This document shows positions 28,377-36,836 of a DNA stretch of 64,000 nt, piece by piece. The notes under the pieces were generated by a model that was given only the letters and a program-made list of their open reading frames with translations, made no database searches and was not told the origin of the DNA. A program made the translations under genes and the position numbers. Source of the stretch: Janthinobacterium sp. B9-8 (GTDB lineage: Bacteria > Pseudomonadota > Gammaproteobacteria > Burkholderiales > Chitinibacteraceae); contig NZ_CP014222.1 of the NCBI RefSeq assembly GCF_000969645.2, positions 3,351,740 to 3,415,739 on the forward strand, read 5' to 3'. Position 1 is the first letter of the stretch. The number at the start of each line of letters is the position of its first letter.

Positions 28377-29699
28377 CTAAGGCAGTGTTTTTAAAGCAGC
28401 GGCCGCAGGTTTAGAAAAATTATACCCATCGTACTTATCCCAATTAATCGACCATGTCATCACGCCACGGTAATCGGGATACGCTTTAGCTGGCTTGATA
28501 CTGCCGCAGCTTTGTAGCTTGGTCAGGCAGCTGAGTGAATCAGCCACCACTTTGGCGGTCACAAAACCACGACCAGCGGATCGTGGCCCCGATGGCACGC
28601 CGAATGCCACCTGATCCGGGCGCAAGCCTTTGAAAGCCCAACCCGTGCCATAACTAGTAGAGAAGCCTTCGATCAGCATCATGCTACCCGCCACCAGCGC
28701 ATCCACCGTACCTTCGTTGAGCGTGGCAGTAGAATACGGCGAGGTAAAACCGCCGTTATTGTAATACTGCACATGCAGCACCGTTAGCTCATCCCGCAGG
28801 CCATCAATAATCGGTAGGTAAGCACCCCAAATACTACCGTATGAAATATATCCTCCCTGCACATAAGGATGCTCGGGAGCCATAGACAGATAAAAACTTG
28901 GCCCCACCCTAGCTTTAAGCTGCTTCACGCCGGTAATCAGATTATTAATAATCGGCGCACCAACCGAAACACCGCTGCCACTCTCCAAATCCAGATCAAT
29001 CCCATCAAAGCCGTATTTAGTGATGATGGCATAGAGACTATCAACAAAGTGGCTAACATCTGCCGCCGTATTCAGCGTGATCGAGCCATCTTGCCCGCCT
29101 AAAGACAGCACCACTTTCTTACCCTTGGCCTTGAGGGCCGCCACATCGGCAATAAATTTCGCCTCACCACCAGCATTTTTATCCAGATTAAACGCCACAT
29201 TGCCGCTGCCTGCGTTATCAGCAAAAGCCACGACCACCACATTCCAATCATCACTCACCAGAGCCAGAGGGAAAGTATCGCCCGCTGGATTGGTGAAGTT
29301 ATGCCAGTAGCCTACCAAAGCATGTTTAGGCAGAGTACCTGGTGTTGGTGTTGGTGTTGGTGTTGGTGTTGGTGTTGGTGTTGGTGTTGGCGTTGGCGTT
29401 GGCGTTGGCGTTGGCGTTGGCGTTGGCGTTGGCGTTGGCGTTGGCGTTGGCGTTGGCGTTGGCGTTGGCGTTACTGCAATTTCTTTCCACAGAGCAGGCG
29501 TTGCCGCCGGATTCCAATTGGTTCCCACATAGGCAGTATGCGTCACCAACGCTTGATAGGTTTTACCTGCATACGTCACTTGAGTGCCGCTGCTATAGGT
29601 CTTTCCCTCCTGCCAGTTATCCAAAGCGAAAGCTGAAATACTCAACATCAGCGAGGCAATTAACACGGCAATACGGGTGCTGCTAGTCTTTTTAGTCAT
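28377..29699 (-). CDS. Secreted chitinase, CBM5/12-(TP)n-GH18
   Basis: Extracellular chitinase of 440 residues. Order: signal peptide (about 1-25, ISAFA); chitin-binding CBM5/12 (about 27-73, [21 protein letters not shown] in outline, then WNP and LWKEI); Thr-Pro linker of about 22 repeats (about 75-120); GH18 catalytic barrel (about 125-438). The active-site motif FDGIDLDLE has the DxxDxDxE pattern with the acid glutamate. LVGYWHNF at the domain start and [12 protein letters not shown] near the end resemble bacterial ChiD-type chitinases. ATG 29699 has AGGATGGAG upstream; an upstream start at 29735 would spoil the signal peptide. The linker is encoded by an unusual hexanucleotide repeat. Confidence 0.93.
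   Translation of the reverse strand: MTKKTSSTRIAVLIASLMLSISAFALDNWQEGKTYSSGTQVTYAGKTYQALVTHTAYVGTNWNPAATPALWKEIAVTPTPTPTPTPTPTPTPTPTPTPTPTPTPTPTPTPTPTPTPTPTPGTLPKHALVGYWHNFTNPAGDTFPLALVSDDWNVVVVAFADNAGSGNVAFNLDKNAGGEAKFIADVAALKAKGKKVVLSLGGQDGSITLNTAADVSHFVDSLYAIITKYGFDGIDLDLESGSGVSVGAPIINNLITGVKQLKARVGPSFYLSMAPEHPYVQGGYISYGSIWGAYLPIIDGLRDELTVLHVQYYNNGGFTSPYSTATLNEGTVDALVAGSMMLIEGFSTSYGTGWAFKGLRPDQVAFGVPSGPRSAGRGFVTAKVVADSLSCLTKLQSCGSIKPAKAYPDYRGVMTWSINWDKYDGYNFSKPAAAALKTLP
29341..29472. repeat. Tandem hexanucleotide repeat in the chitinase linker
   Basis: Eight copies of GGTGTT (29341-29388) are followed by fourteen copies of GGCGTT (29389-29472), 22 perfect units in all. On the coding strand they encode Thr-Pro pairs: ACG CCA in the block nearer the N-terminus and ACA CCA in the block nearer the catalytic domain. 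Any change in unit number stays in frame and alters only linker length. Confidence 0.97.
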
Positions 29700-29968
29700 A
29701 ACTCCATCCTTATTAAGTATATTGAAAGTGCCCACTACTTTCTATGAAGCAGTCATAAGCACGGCGTCAGCATACAACAAGGCGATAAGAAGCTAAGCCT
29801 TTGAATTTAAAAAAATACCTCTTGAAATATCGCTACGCGTAGTCTAATAAATGCGGCAATTCCAACCATAATTTGCTCATTTCTTTCATATTTGCAATGA
29901 ATAGCCTGCATGCAATAAACAGAGAGGCAATGTTAAGATGATTTGATTAGTACAGAGGATAAAAAATC

Positions 29969-30799
29969 ATGACGCCTTCCCCTATCAGCTTTGAGTTTTT
30001 CCCCCCGAGAACGCCAGAAGGCGCAGAGAAACTACGCACAACGCGTCGGCAATTGGCGCAATTTAAGCCTGAATTCTTTTCGGTGACCTTTGGCGCCGGT
30101 GGTACAACGCAGGAAGGCACGCTGAACGCCGTGCTGGATATCCAGTCCGAAGGCCATGCTGCTGCGCCACACCTATCCTGTGTAGGCTCATCCAAAGAAA
30201 GTATTCGCAGCATTGTACAAAACTATAAAGACCACGGCATTCGCCATATTGTGGCTTTGCGGGGCGATATTCCTTCGGGAATGGGGGATTTTGGCGAGTT
30301 TCGTTATGCCAATGAATTAGTGAGTTTTTTACGCGATGAATTTGGTGATTGGTTTCATATTGAAGTGGCGGCCTATCCCGAGTTTCACCCGCAAGCCCAA
30401 AGCGCGGAAGCCGATATTCGCAATTTTGTGAATAAAGTGCGCGCAGGTGCTAATTCGGCCATTACCCAATACTTTTTTAATGCCGATGCTTATTTCCGCT
30501 TTGTAGACGAAGTGAATGCGCGCGGCGTAACGATTCCTATTGTGCCGGGCATTATGCCTATCCAAAACTTTAGCCAATTGGCACGTTTCTCTGATATGTG
30601 CGGGGCAGAGATTCCCCGCTGGCTCAGGCTGCGTTTACAAGCCTTTGGCGACGACACGGCATCGATCCGTGCCTTTGGTCTGGACTTTGTAACCGAGCTA
30701 TCAGATCGCGTTTTAGCGGGTGGTGCACCCGGCCTGCATTTCTATACGCTCAATGCCGCGGGTGCTGTATCTACTGTTTGCCAGCGCTTAGGTCGCTAA
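29969..30799 (+). CDS. metF: 5,10-methylenetetrahydrofolate reductase
   Basis: FAD enzyme reducing methylene-THF to methyl-THF for methionine synthesis. The 276-residue length is slightly under E. coli MetF (296). Motifs: SFEFFPPRTPEG (about 7-18) with the catalytic glutamate, FFSVTFGAGG, HIVALRGDIP, NSAITQYFFN (flavin/folate site) and IVPGIMPI. AGAGGA precedes the ATG. It stands alone, divergent from chitinase by 270 bp; I recognise no SAM or SAH riboswitch there. Its last 12 bases overlap the convergent GGDEF gene. Confidence 0.96.
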   Translation: MTPSPISFEFFPPRTPEGAEKLRTTRRQLAQFKPEFFSVTFGAGGTTQEGTLNAVLDIQSEGHAAAPHLSCVGSSKESIRSIVQNYKDHGIRHIVALRGDIPSGMGDFGEFRYANELVSFLRDEFGDWFHIEVAAYPEFHPQAQSAEADIRNFVNKVRAGANSAITQYFFNADAYFRFVDEVNARGVTIPIVPGIMPIQNFSQLARFSDMCGAEIPRWLRLRLQAFGDDTASIRAFGLDFVTELSDRVLAGGAPGLHFYTLNAAGAVSTVCQRLGR

Positions 30800-32623
30800 A
30801 TCAACAAACTGCACCTGATTGCGTCCGCCCCTCTTTGCACGATAAAGCGCTTTATCTGCCATACGCAAGAAGTCAGCCGCGCTGACTTCTTCTGGCCCTG
30901 CATAAGTGGCAAGGCCTTGGCTAATCGTCAACGCAGAGCCATCTTCATGTAAAAGCCCAAGTTTAATAACCGCTAAACGAAGCCGCTCGGCCAGTAGTTT
31001 GCCCACATGCAAATCGGTATTAGGCAATAACAGAACAAACTCTTTCTCGCCAATCCGTGCCGCACAATCACCTGAACGCTCCGCAAACTTTCCTAATACT
31101 GCGGCGATTTTCTGCAAGGCGATATCCCCCGCATCCCGGCCATGAGAATCGTTATATTGCTTAAATAAATCCACATCCAGCACGATCAATAAAAGCGGCT
31201 TGCTGTGGCGCTTTGCTCTGCGCATATCTTGCAAAAGCACCTCATCAAAAGTGCGCCGATTGGCAATTCCAGTTAAAGCATCATGCCCCGCTAAACGCTC
31301 TAATTGCTGATTAGCAGCCAGCAAAGCATTCTTCGTTTCTTGCAGAGATAACTGCTGGCGGCGATGCGCTAATACATTGGAACATAAGCCCGCCACTAGG
31401 GGGAGTAAGCGCATTTCTAATTCAGAATACTGGCGATGCTGATCGGATAAACCTGCAAATAAAACGCCTAGGCGTTCGCCATTAAAATCTAAAGGCAAAG
31501 CGACCAGCTTAGCCAAATGTAAATCACGGCATAATGCCGCTTCACCGCTTTCTTCAGCCAATTCATTTGGCACACTCATCATAAAAGCAGCTTGTGAATT
31601 CAGTTTCTTTTCACTTAATGGAAACAAATTACGCTTTGCTAAAGTAAAATCAGGCCGAATTTTCTTATTGCCCTTATGCCATAAATAAACGCTGCCTTGT
31701 TGAATCTCGCCTGCAAAATGAACTGCCACTAAAGTATCAAGCCCCATCAGCTGGCCCGTGTCTTTTAAGGTTTGCTCTAAGCCAAATTCAGCCCCATCCA
31801 GCGGCATACTTAAATATCGAGCCGCATCTTTGGATAGCAATTGTAAAAATTCGGACAAATAAAACGATTCATCAGTACGCTGTGCAACTTCAACCTCTAA
31901 TTGATCACGACTCTCGGCTAAGGCATGAATTAATTGCCCCCGCTCCTTTTGCTGGTGCAATAAATTACTCTGTAAATTCGCAAAACCTTGCAATAAATTA
32001 TCCAATTCATCCCGCACAGGACTTTCAAATAAAGGCGGTGGAGGAGCGGTATCTAAATGATCAGGGCGCAAAAGATGGGTATGAATCGTCAATGCATCCA
32101 AACGCCTTAATACCACTTTGCGTAAAAAAAGCTGCAAGGCAAATAAGAGCCCCATCACAAATAATAATTGGGCAAGTGCAAAAGGCAATACCCGATAAGC
32201 AACCTGTTTCCAGATTTCATAACGATCGCTGATCAAAGTTAAGCGGCCAACAGGAATAATGCTGCTCTTATGCATTAATTCCACGGTATAGCTTAATTCT
32301 TTCGAAACCTCGTCACTCACCCCTCGCATATAACGAGCACCACTGGGTGTAATCAGCGCAATGCCTGCCACGCTGCTTACTGCCGAGAGGCTATCAAGCT
32401 CTTCAGTAATCGCAATCGGATCAATATCCCATAGCGCAGCGCTTAAGCGAGGCCGGTGCTCTTGAGCAAGACTCACTAGCTGCGCATGTAAATTCTCAGC
32501 AACATCAAAATAACTCAGTACCGAATAAACCATAACAATCACGAGCATCAGCAAAAAACCAATGCGATATAAAATTTTACTTAGCCGCTGTGCGATCGGC
32601 TGAAAGTGCTTACGTGCGCTCAT
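30788..32623 (-). CDS. Membrane GAF-GGDEF protein with degenerate signature
   Basis: Inner-membrane signalling protein of 611 residues. The first membrane segment is about 20-40, a periplasmic sensor domain about 45-145, the second membrane segment about 150-168, and a HAMP-like linker and coiled coil follow to about 260. A GAF-like domain (about 270-430) precedes the C-terminal GGDEF domain (about 450-605). That domain has LTGIANRRTFDE and VLDVDLFKQYND, but the signature is GEKEF (GGDEF expected), so cyclase activity is doubtful. The ATG overlaps the stop of the periplasmic binding protein gene by 4 bp, suggesting that protein supplies the ligand signal. It converges on metF with a 12-bp overlap. 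Confidence 0.87.
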   Translation of the reverse strand: MSARKHFQPIAQRLSKILYRIGFLLMLVIVMVYSVLSYFDVAENLHAQLVSLAQEHRPRLSAALWDIDPIAITEELDSLSAVSSVAGIALITPSGARYMRGVSDEVSKELSYTVELMHKSSIIPVGRLTLISDRYEIWKQVAYRVLPFALAQLLFVMGLLFALQLFLRKVVLRRLDALTIHTHLLRPDHLDTAPPPPLFESPVRDELDNLLQGFANLQSNLLHQQKERGQLIHALAESRDQLEVEVAQRTDESFYLSEFLQLLSKDAARYLSMPLDGAEFGLEQTLKDTGQLMGLDTLVAVHFAGEIQQGSVYLWHKGNKKIRPDFTLAKRNLFPLSEKKLNSQAAFMMSVPNELAEESGEAALCRDLHLAKLVALPLDFNGERLGVLFAGLSDQHRQYSELEMRLLPLVAGLCSNVLAHRRQQLSLQETKNALLAANQQLERLAGHDALTGIANRRTFDEVLLQDMRRAKRHSKPLLLIVLDVDLFKQYNDSHGRDAGDIALQKIAAVLGKFAERSGDCAARIGEKEFVLLLPNTDLHVGKLLAERLRLAVIKLGLLHEDGSALTISQGLATYAGPEEVSAADFLRMADKALYRAKRGGRNQVQFVDLAT

Positions 32624-33708
32624 TGTAATAAGGACTCTAAAGAAAAATCATACTGCTTTACTTTGGGATTAAGTGTTTTGCTATAGCTAGAAAAATGAAT
32701 TTTCTTAACACCATGCGGGCTAAACCGGTCTAGAAATAAATGGGCGTTCGACGGGCTGACTAAACCAAATAAAGGCAATTGCATTTGTGTGCCCTGCCCA
32801 ATAAAGTCCCGACCATGAGCATAATCATACAGCAGCACCATGCTCCATGCTCCCACCATAAAATGCCCGGCAGATAGAGTAGTCAAGCGGCCATTTTTTA
32901 CCATCATGACTGCATCATTGGAATAATTAATGGCAGAGACTAGAACTTCTTTATGTGGCCCTTTACGCTGCTCCAAGCTAGAAATCACCCCAAACGCCAT
33001 TAGATCGCTGGCGCACCAAACCGCAGCCGCCTGAGGGTAGCGATCGCTCAGTACATTCATCTGCTCTGCAGCAAGCCCTCTACCCCAATTGCCATAAACA
33101 ATCTGCTTAAGTTGTACCTTGGGAAACTCTTGCAAAGCCTTTTGCAAACCCTGCACGCGCGCCTGAGATGCTGGCGTCGATTTATCCCCTGCAATTGCAA
33201 CTAATTGATAGAAGCCATTAGCAGCAGGTTTTTGCGTTTGCACTAATCGTGTTAATAAAGCCTTGCCCGTCAAATAACCAGCCTGCTGATTATCCGGATA
33301 TAAACTACCTATCCAATATTTAAAGTGGGAGCGGGGCGGCCCGAACTGCTTCATTTGCTCAGGCGTTAAATCATTCAATGTAAGCAGAGTAGGAATCTGT
33401 GCCTGCTCTGCAATCGCCAATAAAGGGGGGGCCATTTGCCTTTCATTAACCACAATTAAATAATCAGGCTTGGGCCCTTCAGCCAGCGTTTTTTGTAACA
33501 AAGAAGGCATACGCAAATGATCACGATCTGCATAAACAACCCTGAACTCCATGCCCAAATTTTGCGCAGCCGCAGCCATAGCCTGGCTGACGCTCAGCCA
33601 AAATGTTTCACTTTGTTTGCCCGGATTAATAAATAAAACCGAAATAGCCCACGAAGGCGAGCTACTTAATAGCAAGATCAAAATACAAAAACGACGAAGT
33701 AAGCTCAT
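32620..33708 (-). CDS. Periplasmic substrate-binding protein (sugar/AI-2-type)
   Basis: Exported type I periplasmic binding protein of 362 residues. Signal peptide about 1-21 (SSSPSWA), then the Peripla_BP_4-like fold: ISVLFINPGKQSETFWLSVS, PDYLIVVNERQMAPPLL, VAIAGDKSTPASQARVQGL and AAAVWCASDLMAFGVISSL. The last is the typical 'AANDxxAxG' region of sugar-binding proteins. No ABC permease or ATPase is adjacent. Instead it is coupled by a 4-bp overlap to a membrane GGDEF protein, so it likely acts as the sensory partner, in the manner of LuxP with LuxQ (inference). The ligand is unknown. Confidence 0.85.
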   Translation of the reverse strand: MSLLRRFCILILLLSSSPSWAISVLFINPGKQSETFWLSVSQAMAAAAQNLGMEFRVVYADRDHLRMPSLLQKTLAEGPKPDYLIVVNERQMAPPLLAIAEQAQIPTLLTLNDLTPEQMKQFGPPRSHFKYWIGSLYPDNQQAGYLTGKALLTRLVQTQKPAANGFYQLVAIAGDKSTPASQARVQGLQKALQEFPKVQLKQIVYGNWGRGLAAEQMNVLSDRYPQAAAVWCASDLMAFGVISSLEQRKGPHKEVLVSAINYSNDAVMMVKNGRLTTLSAGHFMVGAWSMVLLYDYAHGRDFIGQGTQMQLPLFGLVSPSNAHLFLDRFSPHGVKKIHFSSYSKTLNPKVKQYDFSLESLLQ

Positions 33709-33793
33709 CTGTCACCCCTATATAGCAAAGAGGTGAAACTCTTATTCTGCATTGATACCGCTTCCCTAAAGGCCTTACTGATATGGTTGAACG

Positions 33794-33831
33794 AATAGCA
33801 GGAGTAAAGTTTACACTTTACTCCTGCTATT
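33794..33831. repeat. Perfect 17-bp hairpin between oxygenase and binding-protein genes
   Basis: AATAGCAGGAGTAAAGT (33794-33810) and its exact inverted copy (33815-33831) flank a 4-base loop, TTAC. It lies between two minus-strand genes. No T-run follows in the direction of transcription, so it could be a barrier, a processing site or a factor-dependent stop. Confidence 0.75.
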
Positions 33832-33839
33832 GTGCTGAA

Positions 33840-34439
33840 TCACATCGATCTGCGACGAAACCAACCTGTTAATGATAAACGCTCACGCTTACTAATTAAG
33901 ACCTCATGCTCAAATCGATTAGATAAAAACACCACCAACTTGCCTCCTTCGGGAAGGATATCTAAATAATTCGCTTCGTCTAGATATAAGCGCAGCTCTC
34001 CCCCATCATCTTTTTCCCACTCCGGGTTTAAATATAAAACCATTGTTACCACCCGAGCATCTTCGCCCCGGTGCTGATCTAAATGACGCGAATAAAAACT
34101 ACCAATCGGATAGGCCGCAAAATGGCACTCCAACTCACTCAAACCCAAATACAAAGCCGCATTCAGCTCGTTTTTCAAATCATCTAACTGGCTTAATACC
34201 TTAGCCGCAATGGCATCTGTAGGCTCAACCCAGCAAATATCATCTCCACGGATCTTCTCAATCACCGTATGGCCGGCTTGTCTGCCTACACCAGCCCGAT
34301 GAAATAAATCGCGCCGCTCTTGCATCACGGTAGCAAGGATATTGACCTCGGCATGCTCTAAAAACTCTGGCATAACGGCAAAGCCATGCTCTGCCAAACC
34401 ATCGATGATTGACTCAATGCCTATTGCCATTTGCTTCAC
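33840..34439 (-). CDS. 2-oxoglutarate/Fe(II)-dependent oxygenase
   Basis: Non-heme iron dioxygenase of the prolyl-4-hydroxylase/SM-20 type, 199 residues. The iron triad is visible as HLD in SFYSRHLDQHRG (about 117-119) and the distal histidine in NRFEHEVL (about 176). The 2OG-binding arginine is in RLSLTGWFRRR. The substrate is unknown; relatives hydroxylate protein prolines or amino acids. The GTG at 34439 has a purine-rich AGAAG upstream; an ATG at 34430 is possible. The start lies 26 bases inside the preceding Gcr-like gene, so the two are probably co-translated. Confidence 0.85.
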   Translation of the reverse strand: MKQMAIGIESIIDGLAEHGFAVMPEFLEHAEVNILATVMQERRDLFHRAGVGRQAGHTVIEKIRGDDICWVEPTDAIAAKVLSQLDDLKNELNAALYLGLSELECHFAAYPIGSFYSRHLDQHRGEDARVVTMVLYLNPEWEKDDGGELRLYLDEANYLDILPEGGKLVVFLSNRFEHEVLISKRERLSLTGWFRRRSM

Positions 34440-36420
34440 TCGATACTTCTTCTTTAGTTGGAATAAAAAAGTCTGCAGGCCGTTTTAAAAACCGGCTTAT
34501 CAACTGGCCCAGTAAAGGCCTTGTCTGGCGAAACGATAGTTTACGCGAACGTAATGCAACCCAAAGCGCCAAAGTGAAACTAATCACTAAATTGGTCATC
34601 CCAATCAAAGCAACTCCAAGGAGGGAAATCACAAGTACATGCCAATCCATTTGGAAATTTTGTGCAACAAGTGCAAAAGAAAAATTGGCAGATGAAAATG
34701 TAATATGCCGGATATCAATCGGCAGCCCCAACAGAGCACCTATTGTACCAATAGATCCAAGCATAATCCCAAAATAGAAATTCCCCGCAAGAGCACCTAA
34801 ATTATGCTCAATATAATTAGCCATCCTTTGCGTTCTGGCAGTACCAAACAAGCGATTCAGCCAAGGCAGAGCAGCAATTCGTTCAGGAATCTCATTATAA
34901 ATTGCTTTGTTATCGTAATAACCTGAAATCAAACCCGACATAAATAAGCATACCCCGGCAATAGCTGCATGGAAAATAGCCAGGCTGGCAATCGGGCTTA
35001 AATCTTGCAATAAATGATTAGCTTTGTCTGTGTTAACAAAGGCCTCACCCAGCTGCCATTGCCAAGCCATACCAATCAGCAATGCCACCGGCATGGCCAG
35101 TAAAACATTGCCGGCAATCGCCACAAATTGCGTTCTGAATACTTTAACAATCAGCTCAACCAAATCACTCAAACCATCTTTTTGCTTAGAAGATAAATGA
35201 ATCGATGCGGCAATTTTAGCTGCCGTCATTGCGGGCTGCTTTGTCGCCACCGTAAAGTGCATGATATGGATAAACATAAAGCCAAATGCATAATTCATGC
35301 TAAAAGCAATCGCTTCGAGCAGCAAAGGCAGGTGCGCTTTAGTAATCAGAATTTTTAACATGGCCATAAAGCCAACAATCACCCCGGCACCGGCGGCTGA
35401 TTTAAACATCCCTGCCCAATCGCGGCGCGTTTCGGCAATATAGTGCTCACCTGTATGGCTGGCATGTTCGGTGACCTGTAAGGCCAACAACTCGGTATTT
35501 TCTGCAAATAAATCTTTCAAGCTGTACTTGCGATTTTCTGCCGTTACAAAAGCATGCAGGGTGCACAGCAAAGTGGCTGATTTTTCCGGGGATGGGTCAG
35601 GATTAGCTAAAGTCAGTAATGTTTTTAAGCGATCAATATGCTGACGCAATCGAATCAATAAATAGGTCAGGCTAACTGACACGCCTTGCTTGGCGGCGTT
35701 TTTACGTACTTTGGCAATGACTTCTTCGCATTGCGCCAGCAATACACGAATCTGTAAATCATCTTCACTGGGCTTACCATCATGAATTAAATCTTGGCGA
35801 TAGCGCTCTATCCACGCCAGTGTTTCAACATTCTGCCGCACAAAGGGAGATTCAAACCGCTCAATATCCGGATGATTTTTTACAATTTCCGGCTCAAGCC
35901 CAATGGCAGAAACACGGCAAGATAAAACCTGAATCGCTTCCAACATTTGCACCAAAGTGCGGTTAATACTTTCTCTGTCTGTTTCATCATGAAAATGCAA
36001 TGCCAAGCCTAAATCCTGCCACACTTCATGCGGTACATTACCAAACCACACATAATCATCGGAGTAATTAAAAGCAGCGCCAAATAAATCTTTTAATGAC
36101 GATAAATTAAGCTTAGGCGGCAGCAGTCGATGGCCAATTCGCCTCACCAGTGCGTCATAAAGGCTTTCATTCGAAAGAATGCCGGTATCGGTATAAAGAT
36201 GTACTTGTTTTGTGGTCGACAACAGATGCAATAAATGGCGGCGCAAAGCGGCACGCAGCTCGATATTTTGTTCAAGTAAATAGCATAACGCTTGAATATT
36301 GTTCACAGCTTGCGTGGTGTTTTCAGCTTTAGCCGGGCGCAATTCGGCAATCAGTTGGCAAAGTAGCTCAAAGGCATGATCTACCGTGGCTGTTTGCATT
36401 AATTTCAGTATTTTTTCCAT
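34414..36420 (-). CDS. Gcr-type 'site-specific recombinase' family membrane protein
   Basis: A 668-residue protein of the family annotated as site-specific recombinase (Gcr of Neisseria; COG4389 in my recollection). The N-terminal half (about 1-330) is soluble and alpha-helical. The C-terminal half (about 340-640) has about six hydrophobic segments, including AGVIVGFMAMLKILI, FVAIAGNVLLAMPVALLIGM and LGALAGNFYFGIMLGSIGTI. No tyrosine or serine recombinase active site is visible. An integral membrane protein is an unlikely recombinase, so the family name should be treated with caution. It is first of a two-gene unit with the 2OG oxygenase, which it overlaps by 26 bp. Confidence 0.85.
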   Translation of the reverse strand: MEKILKLMQTATVDHAFELLCQLIAELRPAKAENTTQAVNNIQALCYLLEQNIELRAALRRHLLHLLSTTKQVHLYTDTGILSNESLYDALVRRIGHRLLPPKLNLSSLKDLFGAAFNYSDDYVWFGNVPHEVWQDLGLALHFHDETDRESINRTLVQMLEAIQVLSCRVSAIGLEPEIVKNHPDIERFESPFVRQNVETLAWIERYRQDLIHDGKPSEDDLQIRVLLAQCEEVIAKVRKNAAKQGVSVSLTYLLIRLRQHIDRLKTLLTLANPDPSPEKSATLLCTLHAFVTAENRKYSLKDLFAENTELLALQVTEHASHTGEHYIAETRRDWAGMFKSAAGAGVIVGFMAMLKILITKAHLPLLLEAIAFSMNYAFGFMFIHIMHFTVATKQPAMTAAKIAASIHLSSKQKDGLSDLVELIVKVFRTQFVAIAGNVLLAMPVALLIGMAWQWQLGEAFVNTDKANHLLQDLSPIASLAIFHAAIAGVCLFMSGLISGYYDNKAIYNEIPERIAALPWLNRLFGTARTQRMANYIEHNLGALAGNFYFGIMLGSIGTIGALLGLPIDIRHITFSSANFSFALVAQNFQMDWHVLVISLLGVALIGMTNLVISFTLALWVALRSRKLSFRQTRPLLGQLISRFLKRPADFFIPTKEEVSSEANGNRH

Positions 36421-36836
36421 TCAGTACTCTTTGTTAAATCCAGATAAAACGCTTAAAGCGCCACACGTTTCTATTACCGCTTAAGGTGTCATTACCTGCC
36501 GCCCTTCATATCATTATTCTGCAGACCATAAGCAGAGCAAACTCTTTTGTGAGCGGCGATCAGCAAACAGATCATAAAAAGCTGAGTAAGCCCATACAGA
36601 GTGCAAGTAGACGCGCAAGCTGCCTGATGTGGATTGAACGGGAATCACACACGCTTGGCAAGCCGCCTTTTTCCCCTTTTTATATTTATAGCGCCCAGAG
36701 CTTGGCTTAGCTGAATAGTAAGCACATACAAAACGAGGGTGATTGTCAGCTAAAACAAGCCATTAGCACTCATTAAATCATTTTAAGCTTGCACTTATGT
36801 ACAATCAGTCAGCAAAGCCTTATATCGGAGCAAGCA
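36421..36836. other. Intergenic region, no gene recognised
   Basis: The 416 bp separate the divergent Gcr-like gene and the DUF2298-like gene. Short ORFs here lack ribosome sites and family character. Several small A/T-rich stretches could be promoters, but no -35/-10 pair stands out. GGAG at 36827-36830 is the ribosome site of the following gene. Confidence 0.6.

Noticed and set aside
29341..29472. CRISPR-like array
   Set aside because: The repeats are six bases, contiguous and coding, without spacers.
29301..29686. Long repetitive ORFs on both strands through the chitinase linker (Leu-Ala, Trp-Arg and Asn-Ala repeats)
   Set aside because: They are out-of-frame or antisense readings of the hexanucleotide repeat encoding the Thr-Pro linker.
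29700..29968. SAM or SAH riboswitch upstream of metF
   Set aside because: I could not find the conserved core or pairing pattern of known classes in the spacer.
34414..36420. Gcr-like gene as evidence of a mobile element or phase-variation system
   Set aside because: No inverted target sites, att sites or recombinase catalytic residues are visible, and flanking genes look chromosomal.
36486..36710. A 74-codon ORF in the spacer before the DUF2298-like gene
   Set aside because: It has no ribosome site or recognisable composition, and the region reads as non-coding.
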